The translations under genes were made by a program, and so were the position numbers. From Glandiceps talaboti (lineage: Eukaryota > Hemichordata > Enteropneusta > Spengelidae), in NCBI RefSeq assembly GCF_964340395.1, contig NC_135559.1, positions 3,857,001-3,921,000 of the forward strand: a stretch of 64,000 nucleotides of DNA, read 5' to 3'. Position 1 is the stretch's first letter, and each line of letters begins with the position of its first letter. The notes under the pieces were generated by a model. It had not been told where the DNA came from, searched no databases, and saw nothing but the letters and a program-made list of their open reading frames with translations. Below are positions 38,393 through 53,493 of the stretch, piece by piece.

Positions 38393-41300
38393 TCAAACCC
38401 ACCCCCAACAAGGACAGAAATTGCGACAATATTTCACCAATCTGGAGCCCAATACTCCTGAGTAGTGTGAGGGGGTCAGGCCAGCAATGATCTTCAAAAT
38501 AAACCCCTACATCAGTGAAAGATCAATGACTCAGTGGAGTCCAAAAATACAGAATGTTATCAAGAGTTACTAAGTCCACACTTTATTAGCAATGACCTGG
38601 ATAGATGAGTTTATATACTTCCATTTAGTCTAGTTCCTATACAGTATCATTACGATTTATACCTTCACTCACAGTATAGTCAACCTATTGCTCTACAAGC
38701 ACTGAGATGCAATTTAAAATTCATCCACAGCCACCCACACAGTCATTAACATCATGTCTTTGTTAATTAATGACAAAATTCTAACCAATAACAGTCCCTC
38801 ACAAAGTTAGTGTTTATTGGGGCAGTTATGTAATGTCCAAATATAGTATATTTGTCAGTTCAAAATGTTTTTACACTATAGCAGCTGGGGTTCATTGATT
38901 AGATGAACAACTTTCTGTGCTGATCGAGGGAGTTTGACCAGACCATGGTATCCTGACCAACTTCCATTCGATGAAGATAAATATTAGATCAGAAAACACA
39001 AGAATATTTAAAGGTCAAAATGCATAGCTAATGGAATTTTACTTGCATTTTTTTCAGTTCTTTCATAATTGTGAAAGTATTTGTTTCAAGTGATACCATT
39101 TCTACATATCACTTCTAAAGTTAGAAATCTGAAACTTGTAAAATATATAGCGCAATATATATTTACCCCCTTGTTCTTTGTGGCTTAATCTGTGGTTGTC
39201 TGTCAGGGAAATTCCTAGTCATACCACCACCTAAACGACCACGACCTCGTCCTCGACCCCTGCCTTGACCTCTTCTCATTTGACCTCTTTGATTTCCCTG
39301 AGCCTGTAAGGAAAGAAACATCATTTCAATATCTTGCATATGTCAAAGGTCATATAGGGCACACTAACAATCTGCTATCAAGCTGAGAGATAGACAGTAT
39401 TGCCCATCTGAGTGTATGTCAATATAGTATAGATAGCCCTGGTAGTGTTTTTTTAGTCTCTATAAATTGACTATGCTTGGGGAAATCATCAATATGAAGT
39501 GAAAATTACGCAAGGACATCTTGATAAAATAATTATCTGGACCATACTGTCAAGCCAGTATGTCAAGTCAGATAGCCAAGTCTCTGGACTATACTATCAA
39601 ACCAGTTTGTCAAGGTAGATAACCAAGTCTCTGGGCTATACTGTCAAGCCAGTATATCAAGTCAGATAGCCAAGTCTCTGGGCTATACTGTCAAACCAGT
39701 ATGTCAAGTCAGATAGCCAAGTCTCTGGGCTATACTGTCAAACCAGTTTGTCAAGTCAGATAGCCAAGTCTCTGGGCTATACTGTCAAGCCAGTATGTCA
39801 AGTCAGATAGCCAAGTCTCTTGGCTAGATAAAACATGATAGATGTACACCTTTACATAAGTTACATAAATATTTTGTTTTTCATGTAAAATTCATATCTT
39901 CTACTACTTTCTGGGGAGGGGACAGGGCTCAGAATTAGCAGTAGTCCAGGGCACAATGACTATTTAACATTGTATGTAGACTACCCAATGTATAAGGTAA
40001 CTGGTTGTAGTATGTTAGACCATGGATATCAATATAAAATTGTAGCTGAAATGGTTCATTTGGCTAAATCTGACTCCCACGCAGAGAAGTTAAATTTAAG
40101 CCCTGAAGGATAGTCAGAGGATCATACTATACATGAAATTGGTTTATTAAAAACTTGAAACTATTGAATGCTAACACATTTAGTGGATGCTGTAATCAGA
40201 TCTATATGATAAGATAAATGGATAGGTGTCTTGCTGAGAAGGAGAATTTCACAGTGAGGTAAAATATGAAGAATGGACTCTAGTACTGATACACATGTAG
40301 TAGATCTAGGAGAAATCATGATCACATTTTTTTAATTTCATGATAAAACAATTTAACAGATAATGTGGCAATTCTGTTGTTTATGTACATCACTGTCATA
40401 TGCATAAACTTTCAAAATTGTAATACATTTAGGGATTAACATTTCTGGAAGTGAAAATATTGTGTCTGGCTTATGTCAATAAATGTTAATGGGTTTTACA
40501 AATAGTATTGAATGCTTGTAGGCAATCCAAATAGTTTGATAATGCAATACTCTTTTTTTTTTAAATTTGTACAATGGGAGTATGATTAAAAACAGCTGTT
40601 GCTATAACTGTATACAAACTGTGGGTCATTCAGGAGTACATGTACGTACAGAATGGGGATAAGTGAATTGAAATCCAGTTATTGTAAAGCGACACATTTC
40701 AGTGACAACCATACATCAAACATACTATGCTCAGAATCAAGCCACCACTAGTAGTGACATTCCTATATGTATACTATTGCAGTTGGTGATAATGTGTACA
40801 TATATGTACCTGAGGAATAACAGGCAATCCCCTCCTCTGTGAAAACTGCTGCTGCCTTCCAACTTTCTGATTCTGTACCAGATTTTTCCTGGCTTGGGCT
40901 TTCCTCTTATTGGCAGCTCGGATTAACTGTTGATTTTGTCTATTCACAGTGTTCTTCATCTGTCTATTTCCTGCCATCTAGTAACAAAATAAAAAACTTA
41001 CGTTATAACAATCGAATGAAGAGTTGACCCTTTGGTTCATCTGCTTGTTTTCAACCATCTGGTAACAAAATGCATCAACAGGACTAACAGCAAGCAATGT
41101 ATGAGAGCCTGACTATCAGTCTTAAATAACAGACTATTTAGGCTATGTGTCATTTCATTATAACTAAATAGGTATGTACTTAGGAAAGTGGGTGGAAAGG
41201 AAGTTTCATAATTACAGCAATTACAAAAAGCATGTAGATACATAAATTGATAATAGGTACTTAGGTGCTAAAGAGTCTTTACAGCCATTACAGAATGAGC

Positions 41301-44300
41301 ATGCACTTTAACATGAGCTACGATATCAGTGAGATTGGTTGCAAGGCTTCATCATGTTAAAGGGAAACGTCACTCTAGGAAATAAAGTATTTTCATAAAC
41401 TCTTGGTTCTAGAGAGTTATTTCATTATACCAAATTGAAACTCTTTTTATCTCTTTTTCACCTCTATTGTGCTTCAATGGTACCCTATTGTATCATGGGC
41501 CTAGCAGACATGATTATTTATTAGATGAACAATGCATATACATGGCTGTTTATCTGAAGGAAATAAGCACTTAGGAATGATGAATATTCAGTGTTCATCT
41601 AATCTATATTTGTCTGCAGAGTCCCATGAGGGTACCACTGGATAACAATAGGTAAAAAAGAGTTTCAATTTGGTGTTTCTTGGCAATCAAGCGAAATTTA
41701 TGTGATGTGAAATCATGCTACTGTTTACATGATGACACCATTAATCAAATACAGACAAGACACTTTAATAGGAGGTAGTGATTGTGTGCTTTCTTCAGTA
41801 TAATATTTATCTAAACACAAAATCTTGTGGTCAGTCTGACTGAATTTGATATCTTGTCTAACCCAAACTGCATGCCCATCCTATAAAGGCTGTATGTAGA
41901 CTACAAAGTTGACACTCATCAAATCATAAACAAACATTGCAGACACGACACTTTAACTATGATCACACACCCTTAATGACTTTTTTAATGAAATCCTTGA
42001 ATATTACAATATTCTCAGTCACTGGCAATTTATTAGACAATCTATATTTAATATATATAACTACTGAATGAAAATGTCACTTCATTTCCATATTGATAAC
42101 CATCTATTCAAATGCAAATGTGTTATTTAATGTGAGTCACATTTCATATATTGGTAACACATAGTTGAAATAAATATGAATGCTAATACCATGGAAAAAG
42201 TAGCAGATTATGATACATTGTATATACTGATACCGCTGACTGTATTGTCGGTACTTAAATTTTAGCTGGGGTATCTTTTTTCTATTACCAAATATCTAGC
42301 CTGTCTGTGACACCCGATGACATACATTTACGTAATGACTTCATTGAAATAATCAAACAGTCTGATGTTGTGTAATCACGCTACCAATCAGCTTATGGAG
42401 ACATTTTGAAATTGTTTTATCCTTGACACAAGTAACCATCACAAGTTGATGGGTAGAACACACACTAGTACATGCATGTCACAGATCCAGTGAGATTGAT
42501 AGTCCACCAAATGTTAGCAAATGTATTTTACATGTGCTCTTCCTTATAATGATGAAATATGAATTTGGACTAAAGTAGCTGGTAGTTGGTTCTGATAAAA
42601 AAAATTAACCCCATGTGCAGATGTGGTCAAAACATTCAACACTGTTGTTATGCTTGCCAACTGTCATCACTAAAACTGTTAGAGATCAACAATAGTTTAA
42701 TCAATTTACTTACTTTCTGTCTCCGTCTCTGTTGACCTTGGCCTTGTATTGAGCCAGCTGTATGCACGGGTGATTGTCTGTTCAGGGGGCTTGCACCAGT
42801 TTGTGCACTACCACGTCTATTTCCTCCTCTTCCTCTACCAAACCTTCCTCTCACACCAGGAGTATTACGACCTCTGTTACTTTTTCCAAACTTTGACCTG
42901 AAGGCTCCTATCCTAGTCTGGGTCTGAACTCGTACACCTCCCCTTCCTCTTCCTCTTCCCCTACCTCGTCCTCTTCCTGCAATCTTAGTAGCTTTCACTG
43001 ACCTTACATTCTTAAGTTGTTGTTTCTTGTCTTTTCTGTTTTGCTTGATAATGTCATCTGTACAAAATTGAAAAATACATGTACATGTACCTCATTTCCA
43101 TTTTTTTGTCACAGTGTTTGTTGCAGACAAGAATTCATAAATTAATGATGAGTTGACAAATGTGTTGCAGGACACACTTCTCTTGTATACACATCATGTG
43201 TATATGAATAACGGTAGTCCTTGTAATATTAGTCCCTTTTTGAACTTTAATAATAAACTGGCAGTGGTAGTTTGCACATCATGACATGACCGCGTGTTGA
43301 TTCGGTGTGATAAGCAAATTGTCGCAGTAACTCAGTCTCCTGGTAATTATGAGATTAGGGGTGTTTTAATTTAGATAAGGGGAGAAGACTGGACAAGATA
43401 CATAATAAAGACTGGACAATAAAAACATAGACCCTCCACTCTTTATTTAGTCAATAAAAACATAGACCCTCCACTCTTTATTTAGTCAATAAAAACATAG
43501 ACCCTCCACCCACATGTGGAGGGTCTGTGATAAAAAAGAGAGAATTATATACAGCTGAAAGAAAAACGTAGCCAGGGAAAGAAGAAAAAGGTTGTATATC
43601 ACCAAAAAAATCAATCAGGTCAATTGATCAATATCACACACACAAAAAGTTTTATTTCATCACAAAATTGATCATTCAATCGATCAATGATTCAACCAAA
43701 ATAATCATCAATCAATCAATCAATACATCGATCAATCAATTACACACTCACTGTCCTTTGTGATTTGAGGTGCAAGCTAATAGGTTTCCAGGTTTCCATT
43801 CATTGTTGCTAATTTGAGAATTAGTTAGGCTCAATCAAATGTGTGAAGGTCACAAAATTCATTATTTGATTCCGTAATCCCACCATAGTGGGGTATTTAA
43901 CCTGACTGACCCCAACACATGGCAAGTGAATTGTACTTTACCTGCATAATGGACAGACTATTTTTGTAACTGACTTAGATAACAGTTGATAATTGGTTGA
44001 TGGAATGGGGGGGGGGGGGGGGGGGGGGGTTATCATCCTGAACAAGACACTCAGTGCTCACAAGTGAATGAATAGAGTGATTTCTGAACAACTACAAATT
44101 TGAACCTGGGTGGACTAATGGAAATGGAAACGTCAAGTGGTAAATATTTGATTCCCCTTCCCGCCACTAAAAATACTGCCTAACACAATGTCATTCATTG
44201 TGTAATGAAGAATACAAAATATGAATATGTAACTTGTAAGGCATGTATGATCAACCTTCTGAGGGGCAGCATAATAAATTGAATGTTTCTTTCACAAAGT

Positions 44301-45364
44301 TATTTCCTTTTACAGACTAAGTTATGAACGCTGCAAAATAAACAGAAAGTGATTTCACATACGCTGATATTAATTTTTATGTACATTACACTGCAAAATA
44401 AGAACTTCTCTGGTGATGTCTCACTGAAAAATCTTAAAATAAGTTAAGTAATGGGTGTTATTGTATCTATTTTGATAAATAGGTGCCAGAATGGAAGATT
44501 TACAATTAATGAATGAGATACTGTCATAAAACAAGTTTTGATATATTTGTGGTCAGCAATTGTTTTCAAAGAAATATCTGCCATAATTAATTAAATTAAC
44601 TGCATTTACAAATTCACATTTCAGTCAAACAAGACTCTGAGAACTTAGGACATAGTGTAGAAACCTTAGTTATTCTGCACAAGTGAAACCTTTTGGGTGT
44701 GGGGACCCACTGAGAGGAGATTCTTTATTCTTTTCTCTAAGTTCAATGACAGTTTTACATATATATACGTCATATGTACGTATCAAACGAAGGACTTCTT
44801 GCTTTTACATACATATGATGGGTGGGGTCTCAATGGGAACATTATTATTTGTCGTCTTTTCATTTGGACAAGGTGAATTTGAGAAAAGGACGACTTCATG
44901 GCAAGCGTTTGTGACATGTCTGGACATATGACCTGTATAAAGTAAAGACGGTCCATTATCACATGTATCAGACTACTATGTTCGTACAGAATCATGAGAA
45001 TGTTTCAGTACAGTATTTGTTATTGTTGTTTTTTTTACTTTATTTCTTTTAGGTATATACTGACTTTACATACAGGTGTCATTCATAAAATGCTACAAAA
45101 TATACCGTGGTAGTAGAGAAGAAATGGTGCACTGGTATACATGTACTAGTAGTCTAAAAATGATAAAGAGTATCAAGTGAAATTTAATAACATTGGTCAT
45201 TGCACACGACAGAGAAAGTGAAAATTGACGACAACATTGACGTACATCTGTTTCAATACCTCGTCCTCAACAGAGCATGGTGGATAGCAAATCACATTAA
45301 AATACCTCCTTTACATAACATTTTACCAATTTTACTCACCTAAACTCATGTCAATACGGTCCAT
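35068..45364 (-). CDS. FYTTD1: UAP56-interacting factor (UIF, FYTTD1-like) mRNA export adaptor
   Basis: Eight minus-strand coding exons: 45,340-45,364; 42,714-43,057; 40,810-40,977; 39,167-39,303; 38,117-38,221; 37,933-37,960; 37,218-37,364; 35,068-35,202. All splice sites are GT-AG, phases agree throughout, and the product is 362 aa (human UIF is somewhat shorter, about 318). Residues 4-14 (IDMSLDDIIKQ) are the UAP56-binding motif shared by UIF and ALYREF, through which these adaptors bind the helicase DDX39B to hand nuclear mRNA to NXF1. Residues 35-49 and 78-90 form long RG/RGG tracts, as do parts of exons 4-5 (RGQGRGRGRGRG); these suit RNA binding and arginine methylation. The C-terminal exon starts TASTLSERFS, matching UIF's TLNERF segment. 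There is no RRM, which argues against ALYREF. CHTOP is less likely because its C-terminal helix is absent. Confidence 0.85.
35444..35497. repeat. (GT)n microsatellite in FYTTD1 last intron
   Basis: About 25 GT units preceded by (AT)n. Confidence 0.95.
35691..36042. mobile_element. TTAA hairpin MITE, family M1, copy B
   Basis: The edges are TTAAAGTGGCCATATGGATG and its inverted CATCCATATGGCCACTTTAA. The whole 350-bp element folds on itself about a TTATTGTACGTACAATAA centre (about 35,857-35,876). TTAA borders both sides. It lies in the last intron of the FYTTD1-like gene. Confidence 0.9.
36420..36505. mobile_element. Dispersed repeat family R1, truncated copy 2
   Basis: TTAGGCCTAAGAAAAAAAAC, GGTTACCCAACCCCACCTAG and TTTTTCACACTGACCCTAAA match the first 80 bases of the copy at 56.55 kb, then similarity ends. 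Confidence 0.7.
36515..36885. repeat. Dispersed repeat R3, copy 1
   Basis: The order ATACAGTATCATTA, CACTCACAGTATAGTCAA, CAGCCACCCACACAGTCATT, GTTAGTGTTTATTGGGGCAG, GGGGTTCACTGATTGG and TTTGACCAGAC repeats in the same orientation at 38,636-38,965. Both are in FYTTD1 introns. Confidence 0.85.
38358..38391. repeat. (GT)n microsatellite in FYTTD1 intron 4
   Basis: About 17 TG units. Confidence 0.95.
38636..38965. repeat. Dispersed repeat R3, copy 2
   Basis: Partner of 36,515-36,885 in the same orientation, slightly shorter through internal gaps. Confidence 0.85.
39536..39832. repeat. 47-bp minisatellite, about 6 units, in FYTTD1 intron 3
   Basis: Unit TCTCTGGGCTATACTGTCAA then GCCAGTATGTCAAGTCAGAT then AGCCAAG, with a few substitutions per unit. 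Confidence 0.92.
39924..40104. mobile_element. Possible MITE, AGGGCTCA/AGAGCTC terminus family
   Basis: It begins AGGGCTCAGAATT and ends with the inverted AATTTAAGCCCT. An early AGTAGTCCAG motif resembles the AGTCCTAGTGGGCTACC part of the element at 46,964-47,179. No clear target duplication. Confidence 0.35.
41358..41700. mobile_element. Degenerate TTAA MITE, family M2, copy 1
   Basis: The left end TTAAAGGGAAACGTCACTCT closely matches the outer element at 53,689. Internal inverted segments (AATTGAAACTCTTTTT and AAAAAGAGTTTCAATT; GGTACCCTATTG and CACTGG with CATGGG and CCCATG) give a foldback structure. The right terminus is not recognisable. It lies in FYTTD1 intron 2. Confidence 0.6.
43424..43512. 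repeat. Short tandem triplication, about 39-bp unit, in FYTTD1 intron 1
   Basis: CAATAAAAACATAGACCCTC followed by CACTCTTTATTTAGT occurs twice in full and once in part. The last copy runs into an inverted ACCCTCCAC...GTGGAGGGT. Confidence 0.9.
44007..44029. repeat. Poly-G tract in FYTTD1 intron 1
   Basis: A run of over 20 G. Length is uncertain in any assembly. Confidence 0.85.
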
Positions 45365-45711
45365 TTTAGTAAAATGTGTTAACCAGTCGATCTCTACTAG
45401 CCAAGTCAATATAGAGGTCGAGAAAGCGTACGGCGTCGTCACGTGACTGTTTGAGTACTGGCATTGACAGTCCAGTGGTACGTAAATAAATTTGATAAAC
45501 ATTTCACTATATAACTACCACACTTATGGTTAAATACAATAATTGAATTATTTTACATAATTTTTCATTTTTAAAGAACTTTCTTGAAGAAAATGTATTA
45601 TAATTGTGTGAAAAACAACGAATTTCATTCATTTTCTACCCTGACGAACAGACAGTTCATTCATATTCAACTATTTTCCGACCCAAAAGTGAAGGAGACG
45701 ACAAAACGAGA
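45365..45711. promoter_or_regulatory. Head-to-head promoter region with GTCACGTGAC box
   Basis: Only 347 bp separate the start codons of the FYTTD1-like gene (minus) and the aldo-keto reductase (plus), so both promoters must share this interval. A perfect 10-bp palindrome GTCACGTGAC sits at 45,438-45,447. It is identical to the published CLEAR consensus bound by the TFEB/MITF/TFE3 family, and also fits USF and MAX-type E-box factors. It lies among several CG dinucleotides. Whether either gene responds to these factors is inference. Confidence 0.6.
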
Positions 45712-50738
<5,027 letters not shown>

Positions 50739-50923
50739 GTGTATGTAACTATTTACAGAAAATGTATAGTTGGTCTTTTGAAAGAAAAAACTGTTATACA
50801 GCTTTTACGATATAGGCATGATTGCTTTTATTATTATTTTTATAAGGTTTATTGATAAGAAAATCTAAAAATGTAATCAAGTTTTATTGGTTCTTACATT
50901 GCCTTTTAAACAAACTTGTAAAC

Positions 50924-51350
50924 ATTCTGAGATGCAGATCATTTATGAAATAAAGCAGACACTGTTTGCTCTATATTCTGACTTTGTACTTATAAACATT
51001 CTGAGATGCAGATCATTTATAAAATAAAGCAGTCACTTTGCTCTATATCTGACTTTGTACTTGTAATCATTCTGAGATGCAGATCATTTATAAAATAAAG
51101 CAGTCACTTTGCTCTATATTCTGACTTTGTACTTGTAATCATTCTGAGATGCAGATCATTTATGAAATAAAGCAGTCACTTTGCTCTATATTCTGACTTT
51201 GTACTTGTAATCATTCTGAGATGCAGATCATTTATGAAATAAAGCAGTCACTGTTTGCTCTATATTCTGACTTTGTACTTATAAACATTCTGAGATGCAG
51301 ATCATTTATGAAATAAAGCAGTCACTGTTCGCTCTATATCTGACTTTCAG
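50924..51350. repeat. 72-bp tandem array, each unit with AATAAA, 3' of the reductase
   Basis: Six units share AACATTCTGAGATGCAGATC, ATTTATGAAATAAAGCAGTC and a T-rich CTATATTCTGACTTTGTACT. AATAAA lies at 50,949, 51,023, 51,094, 51,166, 51,238 and 51,312, i.e. every 71-74 bp, starting about 210 bases after the reductase stop codon. The array is oriented so that the hexamer reads on the reductase's coding strand. Confidence 0.93.
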
Positions 51351-52362
51351 TCACAAGGGTGGAATTTTATTTGACATCTGACTTCGTTTGCACATCAATT
51401 GATGGAAAAGTAGATTTGGAATCAATCCATCAGTAAAATTCTTTTTAAAAAAAACCAGCAAAAATAAGAGTAACATCAACTTTTGAAAAATGCATACTTT
51501 CTGAATAAAAATCATAAAAATTATCAATAGAACTGGGTGACAACTAAAATACATACAATATTATCTTTACTTGGAAACCCAACAATGTAGAATGATTTCA
51601 TTTTACATTTTACCACTAGGTGGCGCTGTTATCATTTGTTCACTTCAAAATGAAGAAAAAGATTGAACTTCTTGTTACTTTGTTCAAGAAAACTCCAATC
51701 AAAGACAAAAAATTAGGTGTCATCACACAAATTTGTGAAATTTCAAATTGATATCAAATTCAGTCATTTTAGAATCCAATATGGCTGCCAAATCCAATAT
51801 GGCTACCGAATACCACGTTAACTCTACTTGGGAAAAATAAAAGATTGTTGATTTCCTTGAAAACAAGACCCTTGACTTTCTTTAATCATTTCAAAAGGAC
51901 TTAGGAACAAGCTTTCATATATCAAACTTTGGAGATATTTTTGATAACATTGATTTTCAATTCACATTCTTCAGAAGTAGATTTTATTTTCCATCGCTGT
52001 AACCACGGCCTGTTTTACAGCACCATTCTTAATGTGCCGTGGTGTAGCAGAAGAAATAACAGCTCTGGTTTGCGAGAATGTTATTTTCAAAATCATAATT
52101 TTTCGATAATAATACTACAAGTCCAAATTGACATTTCCAAGTATATAATATGTCATTAAATTTCTACTACTTTGCTTGGTAAAAAAATTGTCTTCTATTA
52201 ATCAGAATACATAATATATATTTCTAAATTGAATAAACTTTTCATATGTAACACTTTGTATTATTCAATCTCAAACACATAAATGTTTTAGCCTAGTAAC
52301 TCCACTATGTAGAGTACTATAATCATCAAACATTGAAAATACTTTTTGCTAAGAGCCAATTT
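51351..52362. other. Convergent intergenic spacer
   Basis: Between the 3' ends of the reductase (plus) and FBXL18 (minus). No gene is seen; AT-rich with CCAATATGGCTGCC repeats near 51,775-51,810. Confidence 0.5.
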
Positions 52363-52717
52363 TTAAAATGGCCATATGGATGAGAATTTGGTATTTATTT
52401 TGGCTTTTTATTTGATAAAACAACTTCACTATGTTTTTCTACTTGACAAAATAATGTGAAATAACATATACTAAGTCTATGTTTGCAACTCAATAAACTG
52501 CAAAACATTTAAACAATGTATAAAATGTTTGTTATTGTACGTACAATAACAAACTTTTTACACTTTTTCCATCTTTTTGCAATGTATTGAGTTATGAACA
52601 TGGACTTGGTATATGCTGTTTTGCATTATTTTTTCAAGTATAAAAACATAGTGAAGTTGTTTTATCAAATAAAAATCCAAAATAAATACCAAATTCTCAT
52701 CCATATGGCCACTTTAA
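52363..52717. mobile_element. TTAA hairpin MITE, family M1, copy C
   Basis: TTAAAATGGCCATATGGATG and the inverted CATCCATATGGCCACTTTAA bound a 355-bp foldback whose centre again holds TTATTGTACGTACAATAA. TTAA is intact at both edges. It is closely similar to copy B, so it is younger than copy A. Confidence 0.9.
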
Positions 52718-53049
52718 GTTTGCCTTAAAATGTCTCTTTTTTTCAACAAAATGAAATACGACACTAATAATTTTCACTTCTTATCTTCTAATCAAATTTT
52801 AATTATACATATTACTGCCATGCGTAGGTTTCACATCAAATGGCAAATTGACAGTTGGTTTTATATATTATTAATAGTATACATAATCAAAGGCTGTTGA
52901 ATATTCATCATCTATTAGAATACTAATATTGATGTAATTACAACCTGTATTGCATTCCAATCAAAGAGAAACTTGTAACAGCTTAACCCTAACTGTAAGG
53001 TGCTCACAATATACACTCTCACTCTTTCCTGGCAAGTACTGCAGTGTCT

Positions 53050-53462
53050 TTACAATGGCAATTCTCCAACTCGACTTCTGAAATGTAACATTTTATCCAC
53101 AAAGCATCTCGGAATCTCACTCAATGTTCTTTGAGAATATTTGATATCCAGCTGTCTTGGATGAATAAGGACATACAAAGCTTGCCGACGACGTTTGTAT
53201 CTAGATGAGAAAATGACAAAACAAATGGAGGAGGGTTATACTTAAATTTGCATATAACACTGACAGGATCACCATGTCATGAACAATGCTCCATCTACAC
53301 ATCCCAAAGAACATTCCGTCCAAATTTCAGGCCAATCTGCCCTATAGTTTTGGAGTTATTTTTTCACCAAAAAATCTCCAATGCAATCTATTTTATTTGA
53401 ACAATTTTCCATCTATACGCCCTTAGTAATGTCCCCACCAGATATCAAGGCAATGGGTTTTT

Positions 53463-53493
<31 letters not shown>

